Position numbers and translations under genes: made by a program. Of a DNA stretch of 64,000 bases, positions 51,274 to 62,750 are shown piece by piece (position 1 is the first letter of the stretch; every line of letters begins with the position of its first letter). The stretch comes from Halieaceae bacterium UBA4452 (GTDB lineage: Bacteria > Pseudomonadota > Gammaproteobacteria > Pseudomonadales > Halieaceae). The notes under the pieces were generated by a model. The model had not been told where the DNA came from. It ran no database searches and saw only the letters and a program-made list of their open reading frames with translations. The stretch spans positions 104,229 through 168,228 of the forward strand of contig DGPA01000022.1 of assembly GCA_002389505.1 (NCBI GenBank), given 5' to 3'.

Positions 51274-52400
51274 AAGCGCCGACTCGCGACCAGTTGATCG
51301 AGCGCGTCGGCACAGCGTGACGAAAACCCACCCCCTATCGACTCTGCAAGCTCTTCAAACAAGGGTACCTGGGATTCAGACCCTCGGCTCAGCATATCCG
51401 TCACAGCCACTGCCAGTGTTTCTGGTGTCGCCGCATCTTGGAGTAACTCTGGAACGATTTCTCTGCCCGCTAGTACATTGGGCAATCCGACATAGGGCGT
51501 TGTAGCCAACCGTGACAGCACCTGCCATGACAACCATGCCAATCGATACGCTATGACCATGGGCCGCTTTAACAGCATGGCCTCTAGCGTCGCCGTACCC
51601 GAGGCTAGCAGCACACCGTCACTGGCCTGCATGGCCAACCGTCCCTGTGCGGTAACAATATGCACACGGTGACCCGCGCCTTTTAGTGCACGCTCGATTT
51701 GGCGATGGCGTGCATCATTTGCTGCGGGGATAACAAACATCAAGCTCGCGTCACCGGCACTTAATAATGACAGCGTGTCGCTAAATAACGTCATCAACTT
51801 GCTGACTTCAGCCTCTCTACTGCCCGGCAATACTGCCAGTACAGGACCCGTCGCTGGCAGTCCAAGCTGGGCGCGCGCGGTGGACTTATCGGGCAGAGTC
51901 ACCAGCTCTTCGACCAGAGGATGCCCGACGCATACCGCTGGAATCCCAGCCTGTTGGTAGATATCTAACTCGAAGGGGAGCAAACAGAGCATCAGATCAA
52001 CCGCTTTTGCGATCGTTTTTATGCGCCCTGCGCGCCACGCCCAAACGGATGGGCTGACGAGGTGCACGCACGTTTGGCCCTGCTGCCGCAGCCGCCGTTC
52101 AAGGGGCAGATTGAAGTCTGGGCTATCGATGCCAAGAAAACAGTCGGGGCGCCAACGTGTTTGCTGCTCAAACATATCGGATCGAATCCGCAATAGTTCA
52201 GGCAAGCGCTTAGCGGGTTCGACCAGCCCCATCACCGACAAACGGTCCATAGGATGAAGTGATCTTAAACCCTGCTGCTCCAGTAGCGGACCGCCAATGC
52301 CTTCAATTGCCAAGTGGGAGTGTCGGGCATGCAGCTCTCGTGCAATCGCTGCGCCCAAAATATCGCCCGATGCCTCGCCCGCCAGCACACCCAGCTTCAT
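51270..52400 (-). CDS. lpxB: Lipid-A-disaccharide synthase
   Basis: A 376-residue GT-B glycosyltransferase joining UDP-diacylglucosamine and lipid X into the lipid A disaccharide at the inner membrane. The start chosen gives [17 protein letters not shown], the family N-terminus; the 37-codon extension to 52511 lies inside lpxA. Later signatures include [40 protein letters not shown] and [21 protein letters not shown]. It is 10 bp downstream of lpxA. Confidence 0.96.
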   Translation of the reverse strand: MKLGVLAGEASGDILGAAIARELHARHSHLAIEGIGGPLLEQQGLRSLHPMDRLSVMGLVEPAKRLPELLRIRSDMFEQQTRWRPDCFLGIDSPDFNLPLERRLRQQGQTCVHLVSPSVWAWRAGRIKTIAKAVDLMLCLLPFELDIYQQAGIPAVCVGHPLVEELVTLPDKSTARAQLGLPATGPVLAVLPGSREAEVSKLMTLFSDTLSLLSAGDASLMFVIPAANDARHRQIERALKGAGHRVHIVTAQGRLAMQASDGVLLASGTATLEAMLLKRPMVIAYRLAWLSWQVLSRLATTPYVGLPNVLAGREIVPELLQDAATPETLAVAVTDMLSRGSESQVPLFEELAESIGGGFSSRCADALDQLVASRRL

Positions 52401-52410
52401 GGCCAGGCCT

Positions 52411-53181
52411 TTAACGGACGATGCCGCGTTCAGATAAGCGCAGCGACTCAACCAACGGACCGACTTGGGGGGTGTCAACCACCATTTTTTCAAGTCGCTG
52501 GATGGCGACATCGAGGGTCAGGCCCTGACGATAGACAATTTTATAGGCACGCCTGAGTTCGGCGATAGTGTGTGCATCGAATCCGCGGCGACGCAGTCCC
52601 TCGCTGTTGATCGTTTTCGCCTCTGCAGGACTGCCGGCGACGGTGACATAGGCAGGAACATCTTTACCGATGGCGGTACCCATACCGCTAAAACTATGTT
52701 CGCCGAGCTTACAAAACTGGTGAACAAGCGTGTAGCCACTCAAAATAGTCCAATCGCCGACAATGACATGGCCGGCAAGCGCGGCGTTATTCACTAAAAT
52801 GGTATGGTTACCCACAACACTGTCATGGCCAATATGCACGTAAGCCATCAGCAAATTGCCATTGCCTATGCTGGTCAAGCCTTGATCTTGGACGGTCCCA
52901 CGATGGATCGTCACGTTCTCACGAATAACGTTGTCATCGCCGATATGTAGCTGGGTGGGCTCATTTTGATATTTCAGATCTGGGGTCGCCTCTCCAACAC
53001 TCGAGAACTGATAAATATGGTTGCGTGCGCCAATCCGGGTCGGACCTCTGATGACGACATGAGGCTCAATGATCGTTTCTGGCCCAATAACGACTTCAGC
53101 ACCCACATAGCTCCATGGACCAATCGTCGCCGAAGGATCCACCTTAGCACCTGGCTCAACTATGGCGGCGGGGTGAATCAC
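52411..53181 (-). CDS. lpxA: UDP-N-acetylglucosamine acyltransferase
   Basis: A 256-residue left-handed beta-helix acyltransferase that starts lipid A synthesis by 3-O-acylation of UDP-GlcNAc. Hexapeptide repeats fill residues 1-190 (IHPAAIVEPGAKVDPSATIG). The catalytic His lies in YVHIGHDSVVG. The helical C-terminal domain begins at GLRRRGFDAHTIAELRRAYK. It lies 3 bp after fabZ. Confidence 0.96.
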   Translation of the reverse strand: MIHPAAIVEPGAKVDPSATIGPWSYVGAEVVIGPETIIEPHVVIRGPTRIGARNHIYQFSSVGEATPDLKYQNEPTQLHIGDDNVIRENVTIHRGTVQDQGLTSIGNGNLLMAYVHIGHDSVVGNHTILVNNAALAGHVIVGDWTILSGYTLVHQFCKLGEHSFSGMGTAIGKDVPAYVTVAGSPAEAKTINSEGLRRRGFDAHTIAELRRAYKIVYRQGLTLDVAIQRLEKMVVDTPQVGPLVESLRLSERGIVR

Positions 53182-53184
53182 CCT

Positions 53185-53619
53185 TTAGCGATCCGCACAT
53201 AAAATAGTGGCTGAGGCACACAGCTGCTTATCAACCGTTGCGCTGACTTCAAACTTCCAAATACCCCGACGTTCGCTGATGATTTTTGCATGCAAATGGA
53301 TTTGATCACCGGGCACGCACGCGCGTTTAAAGCGCAAGTTGTCGACGCCCACCAGGTAGTAGATCGATCCATCTGCTGGGGTTTTTCCCATGGTTTTAAA
53401 ACCGAGAATCCCGGCCGCTTGCGCCATCGCCTCGACCAATAAAACCCCGGGAAAAACGGGCTGGGAGGGGAAATGGCCATCAAAAAATGGCTCATTTATA
53501 CTGAGATTTTTATAGGCCTCAATACTCTCACCTGGGACCAAAGCAATGACTCTGTCCACTAACAAGCAAGGATAGCGATGCGGCAAATGCGCTCGGATTT
53601 GTTCAATATCCATGATCAT
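53185..53619 (-). CDS. fabZ: 3-hydroxyacyl-ACP dehydratase FabZ
   Basis: A 144-residue hot-dog dehydratase of fatty-acid elongation. [14 protein letters not shown] begins the fold, the catalytic His is in [14 protein letters not shown], and the Glu in [12 protein letters not shown]. The start could be the first ATG or the one two codons later (MDIEQI). It overlaps lpxD by four bases and balances hydroxyacyl-ACP between membrane lipid and lipid A. Confidence 0.96.
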   Translation of the reverse strand: MIMDIEQIRAHLPHRYPCLLVDRVIALVPGESIEAYKNLSINEPFFDGHFPSQPVFPGVLLVEAMAQAAGILGFKTMGKTPADGSIYYLVGVDNLRFKRACVPGDQIHLHAKIISERRGIWKFEVSATVDKQLCASATILCADR

Positions 53620-54680
53620 GATGCATCTCCCCGGTGTCGTGAGCTTGAGGGAGCCAACGCCCCTAGCTGTTTCTCGAGGGTCTTCAGCCGCTTCGCCATC
53701 TCATCTAACTGCTCAAATCGCACTGCGCTTCTACTCCACTTACTGTAGGGCTGAATCGCAGTACCCGACGCATATAGGCCCGGCTCCGTCAGCGAGCGAC
53801 TGACACGACATTGCCCATTAACATGCACGTTATCGGCGAGGGTTAAATGATCGCCAACCCCCACCATGCCGGCTAGGGTGCAGTCTTGACCAATCACTGT
53901 ACTACCTGCCACGCCCGTACAGGCAGCAATACCGGTACGAGCCCCTATATGGACATTGTGCGCAATATGCACTTGGTCATCTAAAATCACGTTGTCATCC
54001 ACCACTGTGTCGTTCAGCGCACCACGATCAATGGTGGTACCAGCCCCAATTTCCACCCAATTACCAATTCGCACGCCACCGAGCTGTACAATTTTAGTCC
54101 AACCATCGGCGCAGGGAGCAAAGCCAAAGCCATCTGCACCGATCACCGCGTTCGCGTGCACGGTACAGTGGTGCCCCACCCTAACGCCATGGTAGAGAAC
54201 CGTGCCAGGGTAAACCCGGCTGTGGGCACCAATATGACTGTCTTGGCCAACATAAACATTGGCGCCAATCCACGCGCCTTCGCCAATGGTAACGCCCGCT
54301 TCCACCACCGCACCGGCATCGACGGTGACATCTGACCCGAGTGTTGCATGGGGCGAAATCAGTGCACGCTCATGAATTTTCTGGGAGAGGGTCGGCCGAT
54401 TATCGAAGAGATGGGTCGCCTTAGCATAAGCCAAATACGGGTTGTCACTGACCAAATAGCTTCCCGTCCAGTGCTCGGCCCAATCGCCTTTGACAATGAC
54501 AGCGCCGGCCCGGCAGTCCGCCAGTTCAGACAGCGAACCGGCCTTAGCGACAAAGCTCAAATGCTGGCCTGTCGCCTGACTCAGGGGTGCGAGGGCAGTG
54601 ATCTCGACGTTAGCATCTCCCTTCAGCAGCAACCCTAATTGCTCAGCAATATGCCCCAGAGTCATCATAGCCGCGGTCAA
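53616..54680 (-). CDS. lpxD: UDP-3-O-acylglucosamine N-acyltransferase
   Basis: A 354-residue beta-helix enzyme adding the second hydroxyacyl chain in lipid A synthesis. The N-terminal uridine-binding domain ([14 protein letters not shown] to about residue 100) precedes hexapeptide repeats ([22 protein letters not shown]). The catalytic His is in [13 protein letters not shown]. The C-terminus contains a helix ending in coiled sequence. The start may be the ATG at 54680 or five codons later. Confidence 0.95.
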   Translation of the reverse strand: MTAAMMTLGHIAEQLGLLLKGDANVEITALAPLSQATGQHLSFVAKAGSLSELADCRAGAVIVKGDWAEHWTGSYLVSDNPYLAYAKATHLFDNRPTLSQKIHERALISPHATLGSDVTVDAGAVVEAGVTIGEGAWIGANVYVGQDSHIGAHSRVYPGTVLYHGVRVGHHCTVHANAVIGADGFGFAPCADGWTKIVQLGGVRIGNWVEIGAGTTIDRGALNDTVVDDNVILDDQVHIAHNVHIGARTGIAACTGVAGSTVIGQDCTLAGMVGVGDHLTLADNVHVNGQCRVSRSLTEPGLYASGTAIQPYSKWSRSAVRFEQLDEMAKRLKTLEKQLGALAPSSSRHRGDAS

Positions 54681-54681
54681 A

Positions 54682-55206
54682 TTACTCTTCGGTAGCGGGC
54701 AGCTGATTAAGCTTGTCAGTCACCTTCGCGGTAATACTATAGCCAAGGTCCGCATGAATAACCGTCTGCTGCTGCAGCAATAGCCCAATGCCTTCCGTCG
54801 CTATAATATCCCGCAGCACTTCCCGTGCCTTCGGCGCCAGCTCCTGAAATACTCGCTGGGCGTTTTGCTGCTGTAATGACTGGAGCTTCTTGGCAACGTA
54901 TTCAATGTCTGATTGCTTGCTGGCCAGTTTCTGTCGCGCAGCGACCTGTTGGTCTTCACTCATGGCTGCCTGATCACGCTGGAAATTCTGAACCAGCTCA
55001 TCGAGCTCCTCTCGCAACCCTTCAAACTCAGTTCTATCTGCAGCAAAGTCCTCACCCGCTTCAAATTCTGTCAGGCGCTGTTGTGCGAAATCAGTTTGCA
55101 AAATGGCCGTCTCCAAATCGACAACGGCGATCTTACCTTGAGCAGTTGCCAATGTAGGTAGTGCTACTAGTAGTGTTGCTGTTATGAGTTTTAACAATGT
55201 TTTCAC
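54682..55206 (-). CDS. skp: Periplasmic chaperone Skp/OmpH
   Basis: A 174-residue protein with a signal peptide (MKTLLKLITATLLVALPTLATA) and a long coiled-coil body rich in Glu, Gln and Arg (LEAGEDFA region through QQQNAQRVFQEL). Skp forms trimers with alpha-helical tentacles that hold unfolded outer membrane proteins for BamA. It lies between bamA and lpxD, as is usual. Confidence 0.93.
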   Translation of the reverse strand: MKTLLKLITATLLVALPTLATAQGKIAVVDLETAILQTDFAQQRLTEFEAGEDFAADRTEFEGLREELDELVQNFQRDQAAMSEDQQVAARQKLASKQSDIEYVAKKLQSLQQQNAQRVFQELAPKAREVLRDIIATEGIGLLLQQQTVIHADLGYSITAKVTDKLNQLPATEE

Positions 55207-55231
55207 GGATTTCCTCCAGAGAGTTTAGGGA

Positions 55232-57856
55232 TTAGAAACTTCGACCAAGGGTAAATTGAAAGACCTCGCGCTCATCAATATCGCTAGCATTCAACGGTTT
55301 CGCTAGGCTGAATGTCAAGGGACCAAATCCCGATAACCAAGTAACGCCTATGCCCACTGAGTAACGCAGCTCCGCGGCATCAATATCGAAGCAATTAGGC
55401 TGATTGACCGAGCATTCGGTATTGAATACGTTCCCCACGTCGAGAAACAGAGCTGAACGAAGTTGACTTCGATCTTTAATGAAGGGCATGGGGAAAAGAA
55501 TTTCTGCCGTAGCCTCAAACAGGGCATTACCGCCAAAGGGGTCATTTCTTTGGGTGACCGGCTGGACGACAATTTTACCGGTTGCGGGGTCGACGACATA
55601 ACCAAATTGCTGCCCTGTGGGGCCGCCAATTTCTGAGGGCACACCGTTTTCATCAAGGGCAGTAATCGGCCGATCAGTTAAATAAATGGAGGCCGGCGTG
55701 CTACGAGGTCCAAGAGTATTTGCCTCAAAACCGCGCACCGATCCAAAGCCCCCAGCAAAAAAGTGCTCATAGAAGGGCAGCTCCGTGGTGTCACCAAAGC
55801 CACCGCCGTAACCCAGCTCGGTTCGCAAATGCAGCGTGAAATCTTGATACAGAGGAAAATAGATTTCTCCGCGATAAGTCAGCTTGTAAAACTGTAAGTC
55901 TGATAGGGGTAACGACGTTTCAAGAGCGAGCGATTGAGACTTACCGCGCGTAGCCAGTTGTCCTCGGTTCAACGAAGACTGTAACCAAGAAGCGGTCATT
56001 GAAAAATTTAGATAGTTGTCGCCATTCTCATCCACAAAACCCTCCTCAGCGGGGCGAGACAATGCGGTCGGTGATAATTCTAGCAGTGGGCGGAAGATTT
56101 CAGGCCCGGCGTAGGAGCCATCAAGTTGGAGCGTGCTTTCATACCAGCCTTCTATACCCGTCGTTAATCGAGGGCTCGCCTTGATTTCTTGAACCGCAAA
56201 CTGACCAACAGTAATGTTCGTATCGGTCACACCGAGCGAAAAACCAAGGCGCTGGGTTTCACTGATTGGGTAGCCAAAGTTTAAGTTTGCGCCAATGGTA
56301 TCCGTGGTGTAACTGGCAACGTTTATTTCTGCAAGATCCGTCTTACGATAGAAAACACTAAAGCCCCTGCTGACACCATCTTCGGTAAAATAGGGGTTGG
56401 TATAATTGATGCTCGCGACGTTTTGATAGCGGGACTTGTTGATATTGATGCCCACCCGTCGACCTGTGCCTAAAAAGTTATTTTGCTGCAAGTTGAGACC
56501 AACAATAAGGCCAGCAGCCTGAGCATAACCAATACTGCCACCAATGCTGCCGAAGGATTGTTCTTCGACATTAAAATCAACGTCAATTAAATCATCATGG
56601 CCGGGTACTTCCTTGGTGTCGACTTCGGCGGTCTTGAAAAAACCTAACCGCTGTAACCGAATTCTAGATTGCTCGATGGCTGCCGCAGAGGCAGGTGCTG
56701 CTTCCATTTGGCGCATTTCCCGGCGCAGCACTTCGTCCGAGGTCTGTAGATTACCGCTGAAATTAATACGACGTACGTAGGTTCGCTTACCCGGATCGAT
56801 GAAAAATTTAATGCCCACCGTCGACTCACCGTCTACCACCTCGGGAATGCCCTTAACCGTCGCAAAGTTATATCCCTCGTTACCCAAACGGCGAGTGAGA
56901 TAATCTTCAGTACTGGTGACCAGTTGTTGAGAGTAGACCTGCCCTTCCCGCACTAATAGAAAGCGCTTCAAATCCTCCTCCGGCAATACCAAATCACCGG
57001 ATAAACCCACCTCACTCACCGTAAATTTATCACCCTCGGTGATGTTGGCCGTGATGTAGACCTCCTGCTTATTGGGCGACACTGCTACCTGAGTCGAGTC
57101 GATAACGAATTGCAGATAACCCCGATCCAAGTAGTAGGAACTCAAGGTTTCTAAGTCACCGGTTAGCTTTTCTTTGGCATATTTATCATCGCTAGTAAAA
57201 AATGACAGCCATCCCGTGGTTTTCAGCTCAAAAAGATCACCAATGTCCTCGTCATTAAAAATGGTGTTACCTACCACATTAATGTGTTTTATCGTGGCAA
57301 CGGTCCCTTCGTTAACATCAATCGAAATGGATACCCGGTTTCGAGGTTCTGGTATGACTTCCGCATCGATGTCAGCATCATAACGGCCCTGCAAGACGTA
57401 CTGGCGCAGCAATTCCAGCTGCATACCCTCAAGCGTGGACCGCTGAAAGACTTTGCCTACCGCTAGTCCAGCGCCTTTAAGACCGTCGAGAAGTGCCTCA
57501 GTCTCAATGGCTTTATTACCATCGATGGTGATTTCCGAAATGCTGGGTCGCTCCGCAACCGTGATGACCAAAACATTGCCATCACGGCCAATCGCGATAT
57601 CATCAAAATTTCCTGTTGCAAATAAGTTCTTAGCGGCCGCTCGCGTGGCAATCGTGTCTACGGTGTCGCCCACCGCGACAGGTAGTGCGGCAAACACACT
57701 GCCGGGAGAGATACGTTGCAAGCCCTCGACACGGATATCAGCAATAGTGAATGGCTCTCCTTGAGACCAGCTGACCTGCACAGGCAACAGCACAAAAGCC
57801 ATGAAAAAACACAGGCGTAGCGCCATCGAAAAAAAGGGGGCAGGTTTACATCGCAT
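55232..57856 (-). CDS. bamA: Outer membrane protein assembly factor BamA
   Basis: An 874-residue Omp85 protein. A signal peptide (ALRLCFFMAFVLLPVQVSWS) precedes five POTRA domains, beginning FTIADIRVEGLQRISPGSVF. The 16-stranded barrel holds the conserved L6 motif in GSVRGFEANTLGP and ends in VFQFTLGRSF. The start is uncertain: 57856 gives MRCKPAPFF, and MALRL at 57826 is also possible. The reading frame stays open to 57967, but that part looks non-coding. The barrel is longer than E. coli BamA because of extracellular-loop insertions. Confidence 0.95.
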   Translation of the reverse strand: MRCKPAPFFSMALRLCFFMAFVLLPVQVSWSQGEPFTIADIRVEGLQRISPGSVFAALPVAVGDTVDTIATRAAAKNLFATGNFDDIAIGRDGNVLVITVAERPSISEITIDGNKAIETEALLDGLKGAGLAVGKVFQRSTLEGMQLELLRQYVLQGRYDADIDAEVIPEPRNRVSISIDVNEGTVATIKHINVVGNTIFNDEDIGDLFELKTTGWLSFFTSDDKYAKEKLTGDLETLSSYYLDRGYLQFVIDSTQVAVSPNKQEVYITANITEGDKFTVSEVGLSGDLVLPEEDLKRFLLVREGQVYSQQLVTSTEDYLTRRLGNEGYNFATVKGIPEVVDGESTVGIKFFIDPGKRTYVRRINFSGNLQTSDEVLRREMRQMEAAPASAAAIEQSRIRLQRLGFFKTAEVDTKEVPGHDDLIDVDFNVEEQSFGSIGGSIGYAQAAGLIVGLNLQQNNFLGTGRRVGININKSRYQNVASINYTNPYFTEDGVSRGFSVFYRKTDLAEINVASYTTDTIGANLNFGYPISETQRLGFSLGVTDTNITVGQFAVQEIKASPRLTTGIEGWYESTLQLDGSYAGPEIFRPLLELSPTALSRPAEEGFVDENGDNYLNFSMTASWLQSSLNRGQLATRGKSQSLALETSLPLSDLQFYKLTYRGEIYFPLYQDFTLHLRTELGYGGGFGDTTELPFYEHFFAGGFGSVRGFEANTLGPRSTPASIYLTDRPITALDENGVPSEIGGPTGQQFGYVVDPATGKIVVQPVTQRNDPFGGNALFEATAEILFPMPFIKDRSQLRSALFLDVGNVFNTECSVNQPNCFDIDAAELRYSVGIGVTWLSGFGPLTFSLAKPLNASDIDEREVFQFTLGRSF

Positions 57857-57963
57857 TGTTGAGTATGTTCTCCAAACCCCAGCCAAAGCGGGGATGTAAG
57901 AAGCCCGAAGGCAGTGCATCACTGTCACCACCGAGCGAGCTGTGTGAATAATCGGCCGCGCGT

Positions 57964-59316
57964 TCATAAACGCAGCACATCATTATACAGTGCAAATGCC
58001 ATTAAACTCAGCACTAACATCATCCCTATTTGATAACCCCAAATCTGTACTTTCTCGGCAACGGGATGCCCGGTCAAGGCTTCAATAGCATAAAAGAGTA
58101 AATGGCCGCCATCCAACACTGGAATGGGCAGTAAGTTAAGGGCTCCCAGAGAAATACTGAGTAAGGCAAGAAAGCCCAGCCACGACGTCCAGCCGGCATC
58201 TACCGAAGACGCGGCTACTTGCGCAATGGTGATAGGTCCAGACAAATTAGAAGGCGAAATGAGTCCTTGGATCATCTTGGCTATGGACGTAAAGGTAAAT
58301 CCGGTCAGATCCACTGTCCGCATAACAGCAGCACCGAGTGCGTCAATAGGTCCTCGATCAAACACTTTGATGCGATCAGCAGGTATCTCCGGCTGGCGTA
58401 CCATCATGCCCACTGAGCCGTAAACGTCGCCATTACTCTGCTTCGATTCGGGCTGAACGCTTAGAAAGGAGATTCGTCCTGCGCGCTCTACCTCTACCGC
58501 TATCACTTCATTTGGTCTAGCGCGAACATAGGCTACCCAATCTTGCCACAGCGGCACTGGCTGATCATCTGCGCTAATAATGCGATCACCGGGCTGAAAG
58601 CCCGCTGCTGAGGCAGGACTACCGTCAACCAATGCGTTCACAATCGGCAGCAGTTTTGGCAAGTCCAAGGTAATCCCCAATCCGTTAATGGGGCTAGGCG
58701 CGTCTTGGTTTGATAACCAGCGCTCGATCGGCGCTTCCGATTCGTAAACAACGTCGGAGCCCCGGTAGCGGGTGCCTAACTTAATGGTTCCTGTGTCACC
58801 CAATCGCTCAAGTAATCGTAGATTTAATGCCGCCACTGTGGGAGTTTCACGACCATCCACTGAGACCAGTTGCTGTCCCGACTCGAGTCCTGCGTAGTAA
58901 GCTGGAGAATCTGGCTCGACGTCGCCCACCAGCGGAATTAGCCCTGACTCGCCCTGAAAAAATAGCAGCCAAAAAATCATAATAGCTAATAGAAAGTTAG
59001 CCAGTGGGCCTGCACTGACGACCGCAATACGCGCCCACACTGATTGCCGATTGAATGCTCGATGACGCTCGGAAACATCCACCTCACCCTCTCGCTCATC
59101 CAGCATCTTTACATAGCCTCCCAGAGGGATAGCCGCCAGAATATACTCGGTGCCTTGCGCATCTGTTCGACGCCATAACGGCGGACCGAAGCCCACAGAA
59201 AAACGCAGTACTTTGATGCCACAGCGACGCGCCACCCAAAAATGACCGAACTCGTGAAACGCCACCAAGATACCTAAGGTAATAACGGTCGAGACAATTG
59301 TTTGAATAAGCTCCAT
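57964..59316 (-). CDS. rseP: Site-2 regulated intramembrane protease RseP
   Basis: A 450-residue inner-membrane zinc protease. The active-site HEFGH is in VAFHEFGHFWVARRCG, and the third ligand is in NLLPIPVLDGGHL. Two PDZ domains lie between (about residues 115-290). It releases sigma-E by cutting RseA and clears signal peptides. It overlaps dxr by one base. Confidence 0.96.
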   Translation of the reverse strand: MELIQTIVSTVITLGILVAFHEFGHFWVARRCGIKVLRFSVGFGPPLWRRTDAQGTEYILAAIPLGGYVKMLDEREGEVDVSERHRAFNRQSVWARIAVVSAGPLANFLLAIMIFWLLFFQGESGLIPLVGDVEPDSPAYYAGLESGQQLVSVDGRETPTVAALNLRLLERLGDTGTIKLGTRYRGSDVVYESEAPIERWLSNQDAPSPINGLGITLDLPKLLPIVNALVDGSPASAAGFQPGDRIISADDQPVPLWQDWVAYVRARPNEVIAVEVERAGRISFLSVQPESKQSNGDVYGSVGMMVRQPEIPADRIKVFDRGPIDALGAAVMRTVDLTGFTFTSIAKMIQGLISPSNLSGPITIAQVAASSVDAGWTSWLGFLALLSISLGALNLLPIPVLDGGHLLFYAIEALTGHPVAEKVQIWGYQIGMMLVLSLMAFALYNDVLRL

Positions 59317-60509
59317 TAATGGGCACCTAGTGAATCGTGGGCTGTGCGGGCTATTTCATGCTGCGCCAACTCTCGCGCACGTCTGTCTAAGTCTTCGACC
59401 GCAGCCAGCGATTCGGGTTCACCGCACACGACGTTGTCTAATGTACGCTCGATAATGTGATCAATATCGGTAAAGGCAAGCTGCTGAGCCAGAAAGCCCT
59501 CTACCGCTAGCTCATTGGCGGCATTGAGCACGCACATACCACCGGGACGATTGATCGCTTCTTGAGCCAGTCGCAAACAGGGGAAGGCCGACGTATCAGG
59601 ACGCTCAAATACCAACTGCCCCAGCTCGATGAGATCAAGGGGCTCAACGCCGGCATCTATTCTGTCGGGCCAAGACAAACCGTAGGCAATGGGCGTACGC
59701 ATATCAGGATTTCCCAATTGCGCTAAGACTGAGCCATCGCGGTAGCGTATCAACGAGTGAATCACGCTTTGCGGATGAACCACCACCTCGATATCTGTCG
59801 GTTGACAGCCAAATAACCAACAGGCCTCGGCAAGCTCCAAGCCTTTATTCATGAGAGTAGCCGAATCAACAGAAATTTTTCGCCCCATGGACCAATTTGG
59901 GTGGGCACAAGCTTGCTCAGGCGTCACAGACGTTAATTGCTGTCGTTGCCAGCCTCTGAAGGGACCACCCGAGGCAGTCAATAGAATTTTCTCAACGGCT
60001 TGCATCTGTGGTTGCGCTTGTTCGTTGGCAGGCAGGCACTGGAACATCGCGTTGTGTTCGCTGTCAATCGGTAACAGTGTGGCGCCACCCTCACGAACAG
60101 CGGCCATAAATACGCTACCCGCACTAACGAGCGCCTCTTTATTGGCCAGCAGCAAGCGCTTACCCGACCGTGCGGCAGCTAGGGCGGGCCTCAAACCTGC
60201 AAATCCCACAACTGCGGCCATGACTATATCGACAGACTCCGCACTCGCCACCACTTCCATTGCCGCCTCGCCATCTAAGACCTTGGTATCGCAATGTTCA
60301 GCTAATCGTGACGCTAATAATTGCGCAGCTTCCGGGTCCATCATGACCGCATAAGTGGGGCGATGGCGAAGACACAAGGTCACCATGGTGTCCACTGAAC
60401 GATTGGCAGTGAGCGCGTAGACTTGGTAGCGATTGGGATGCCGAGCAATCACATCTAGCGTGCTTTCGCCAACAGATCCCGTGGCACCTAATACGACAAC
60501 GTCTAGCAT
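59316..60509 (-). CDS. dxr: 1-deoxy-D-xylulose 5-phosphate reductoisomerase
   Basis: A 397-residue enzyme making MEP in isoprenoid synthesis. The start at 60509 gives [20 protein letters not shown] with the NADPH motif; the longer reading runs into cds[14 protein letters not shown] holds the metal ligands (D and E), and GPFRGW plus [23 protein letters not shown] is the family hallmark. It lies 2 bp after cdsA. Confidence 0.97.
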   Translation of the reverse strand: MLDVVVLGATGSVGESTLDVIARHPNRYQVYALTANRSVDTMVTLCLRHRPTYAVMMDPEAAQLLASRLAEHCDTKVLDGEAAMEVVASAESVDIVMAAVVGFAGLRPALAAARSGKRLLLANKEALVSAGSVFMAAVREGGATLLPIDSEHNAMFQCLPANEQAQPQMQAVEKILLTASGGPFRGWQRQQLTSVTPEQACAHPNWSMGRKISVDSATLMNKGLELAEACWLFGCQPTDIEVVVHPQSVIHSLIRYRDGSVLAQLGNPDMRTPIAYGLSWPDRIDAGVEPLDLIELGQLVFERPDTSAFPCLRLAQEAINRPGGMCVLNAANELAVEGFLAQQLAFTDIDHIIERTLDNVVCGEPESLAAVEDLDRRARELAQHEIARTAHDSLGAH

Positions 60510-60511
60510 TC

Positions 60512-61351
60512 TCAGTAACTCATCAGTATCAAGCCAAGGGCAAAGATCGGTGCCGCACCACAAATGCTATCGATACGATCCATAACGCCGCCATGACCAG
60601 GCAACAAATGACTGGTGTCTTTTACGCCCGCCTCTCGTTTAAGCATACTCACGGTTAAGTCGCCAACCACCGAAGCGCCGGCTACTGCAAATGCGAGTAA
60701 AAGTACGGAAGCCATTCGCAAATGTGCCAATGTGGGCGGCAGGTTCTGAAAAACTATCACCGTAATAACGAAAACTGCCAGCACACCGCCCCATAGACCT
60801 TCCCAGGTTTTGCCAGGGCTCACGGCTGGCACTAATTTGTGGACGCCAAATCGCCGCCCAATAAAATAGGCGCCAATATCGGCGGCGGCCACTAAGATCA
60901 GCAGCAGTAGCACCAGCAGTCCGCCATTGGGCATGGTTCGCAAGAAGACCAACGCCAGCCAAGTAGCCCCCAAGATAAGCCAGCCCATAAGAACGCGAAG
61001 GACATCAAAGCGCCACAGCTCGGCACTGCTAGGGTAATACTTGATTAAGAATAGCGCCAAAGACCAAAACACACAGGCGAGGCCCAGCCAAGGCTGTACT
61101 TGCACTCGGGATGACTGACCACCCAAGTCGCACAACAGCCACAACGCGCCGAGGCCAGGAATTAACGCAGCGGCATAAAGCCACCGGACCCACGGCACCT
61201 TAATGCCCGACAGCCCAGTCCATTCCCAGACACCGAGCACAGCCACACCGGCAAAAACACAAGCCATCCAGCTCAGTGGCAACAAAAATACAACGACCAG
61301 GAAAAATATGGCTAACAATACGCCCGTGATGATTCGCTGCTGGAGCATCAA
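60512..61351 (-). CDS. cdsA: Phosphatidate cytidylyltransferase
   Basis: A 279-residue membrane enzyme making CDP-diacylglycerol from phosphatidate and CTP. Several hydrophobic helices precede the C-terminal signature [13 protein letters not shown] and [26 protein letters not shown], which contains the metal-binding Asp. It overlaps uppS by four bases. Confidence 0.96.
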   Translation of the reverse strand: MMLQQRIITGVLLAIFFLVVVFLLPLSWMACVFAGVAVLGVWEWTGLSGIKVPWVRWLYAAALIPGLGALWLLCDLGGQSSRVQVQPWLGLACVFWSLALFLIKYYPSSAELWRFDVLRVLMGWLILGATWLALVFLRTMPNGGLLVLLLLILVAAADIGAYFIGRRFGVHKLVPAVSPGKTWEGLWGGVLAVFVITVIVFQNLPPTLAHLRMASVLLLAFAVAGASVVGDLTVSMLKREAGVKDTSHLLPGHGGVMDRIDSICGAAPIFALGLILMSY

Positions 61352-62106
61352 GTCGCCCCAGTCGTGGACAGTGCACGCAAACCAAAGCGACGCTCTCGTC
61401 GTGCGTATTCTGCACAGGCTAACTTGATAGTATCGGCATTAAAATCCGGCCACAGACAGTCAGTAAAGTACAGCTCGCAGTAGGCAAGTTGCCATATTAG
61501 AAAGTTGGAGATCCTCAGTTCACCCCCAGTGCGAATACATAAATCTGGTGCGGGTAGATCGGCCAGTGACAAAAGAGTCTGCACAGCACTCTCGTCTATA
61601 GAATCTACCGAGCGCGTTCCCTCGATCACTTGTTGTGCCAGCAGCCGGGCAGCATGGGTGATATCCCACCGCCCCCCGTAATCGATAGCGAGTACCAAGG
61701 TGGCTTTGCTATTATTTCGGGTGGCTGATTCTGCGTGCGCCATTAGCCGCTGTAAGGCAGAGCTAAACCGATCGCGACGACCAATAAAACGAAGGCGAAT
61801 ATTATCGTGCTGGAGCTGCTCTAACTCTCCCCGAAGATAGCGAGAAAACAGCGCCAAAAGCGCGCGTACTTCTGACTTTGGACGACCCCAGTTTTCGCTA
61901 CTAAAAGCAAACAGCGTCAATACCTGCACACCCAGCTCATTAAAGGTTTCAACCGCCCTCCGCACTGCTTCGACCCCCGCACGGTGGCCATTGGGTGTCG
62001 CAACGCCCTCGCGCGCAGCCCAGCGACTGTTACCATCCATGATGATGGCTATATGCTTGGGGGCGACCTCAGTATCGAAGTGGTGAGTAGGTGGATGGGA
62101 TGACAT
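61348..62106 (-). CDS. uppS: Undecaprenyl diphosphate synthase
   Basis: A 252-residue cis-prenyltransferase building the C55 carrier for peptidoglycan and LPS. HIAIIMDGNSRWA holds the catalytic Asp (a Ser replaces the more common Gly after Asn), with FAFSSENWGRP and LCIRTGGELRISNFLIWQLAYCELYF. The start fits MSSHPPTHHF. It follows frr after 27 bp and overlaps cdsA. Confidence 0.96.
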   Translation of the reverse strand: MSSHPPTHHFDTEVAPKHIAIIMDGNSRWAAREGVATPNGHRAGVEAVRRAVETFNELGVQVLTLFAFSSENWGRPKSEVRALLALFSRYLRGELEQLQHDNIRLRFIGRRDRFSSALQRLMAHAESATRNNSKATLVLAIDYGGRWDITHAARLLAQQVIEGTRSVDSIDESAVQTLLSLADLPAPDLCIRTGGELRISNFLIWQLAYCELYFTDCLWPDFNADTIKLACAEYARRERRFGLRALSTTGAT

Positions 62107-62133
62107 AGGCGTCTTAAGAGTGCCAACTACGGC

Positions 62134-62691
62134 TCAAATCTCCATTAAATCGGCTTCTTTGACCGCCAGTGCCTGATCCACTTTAGCGATGTAAGCGTCG
62201 GTTAATTTTTGTACTGAATCTTGGCCTCGCCGATCATCGTCCTCGGAAATATCTTTGTCCTTTACCAGCTCTTTGAGCATGCCATTTGCATCACGCCGCG
62301 CATTACGGACGGAAACACGGGCGGCTTCCGCCTCTCCACGCGCCTGCTTGATATAGCCTTTACGGGTTTCTTCCGTGAGCATGGGCATGGGTATACGGAT
62401 AACCTCACCCGCAGTGGCCGGATTAAGGCCCAGATCGGATTTCAATATCGCCTTTTCTATTGCCGGTGTCATTGATCGATCAAAAACCACTACCGCCAAC
62501 GTTCTCGCATCCTCTACGTTGACATTCGCCAACTGGTTAAGTGGGGTATCCGCACCGTAATAGTCACAGCGAATACCGTCTAGAATGCTAGGGTGAGCGC
62601 GGCCAGTACGGATTTTATTGAAATGATGCCCAAGCGCCGCTAAGGATTTTTTCATCCGATCTTCGGCATCACTAAGAATATCGTCAATCAT
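62134..62691 (-). CDS. frr: Ribosome recycling factor
   Basis: A 185-residue factor that, with EF-G, splits post-termination ribosomes. The family start is [33 protein letters not shown], with [14 protein letters not shown] and [17 protein letters not shown]. The length equals the E. coli protein. It lies 59 bp downstream of pyrH. Confidence 0.97.
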   Translation of the reverse strand: MIDDILSDAEDRMKKSLAALGHHFNKIRTGRAHPSILDGIRCDYYGADTPLNQLANVNVEDARTLAVVVFDRSMTPAIEKAILKSDLGLNPATAGEVIRIPMPMLTEETRKGYIKQARGEAEAARVSVRNARRDANGMLKELVKDKDISEDDDRRGQDSVQKLTDAYIAKVDQALAVKEADLMEI

Positions 62692-62750
62692 GGTCTTTTC
62701 TCTTCAGTTGTTTAACACACCGACCGCCACAGCGAGTAGCTGACCGCGCT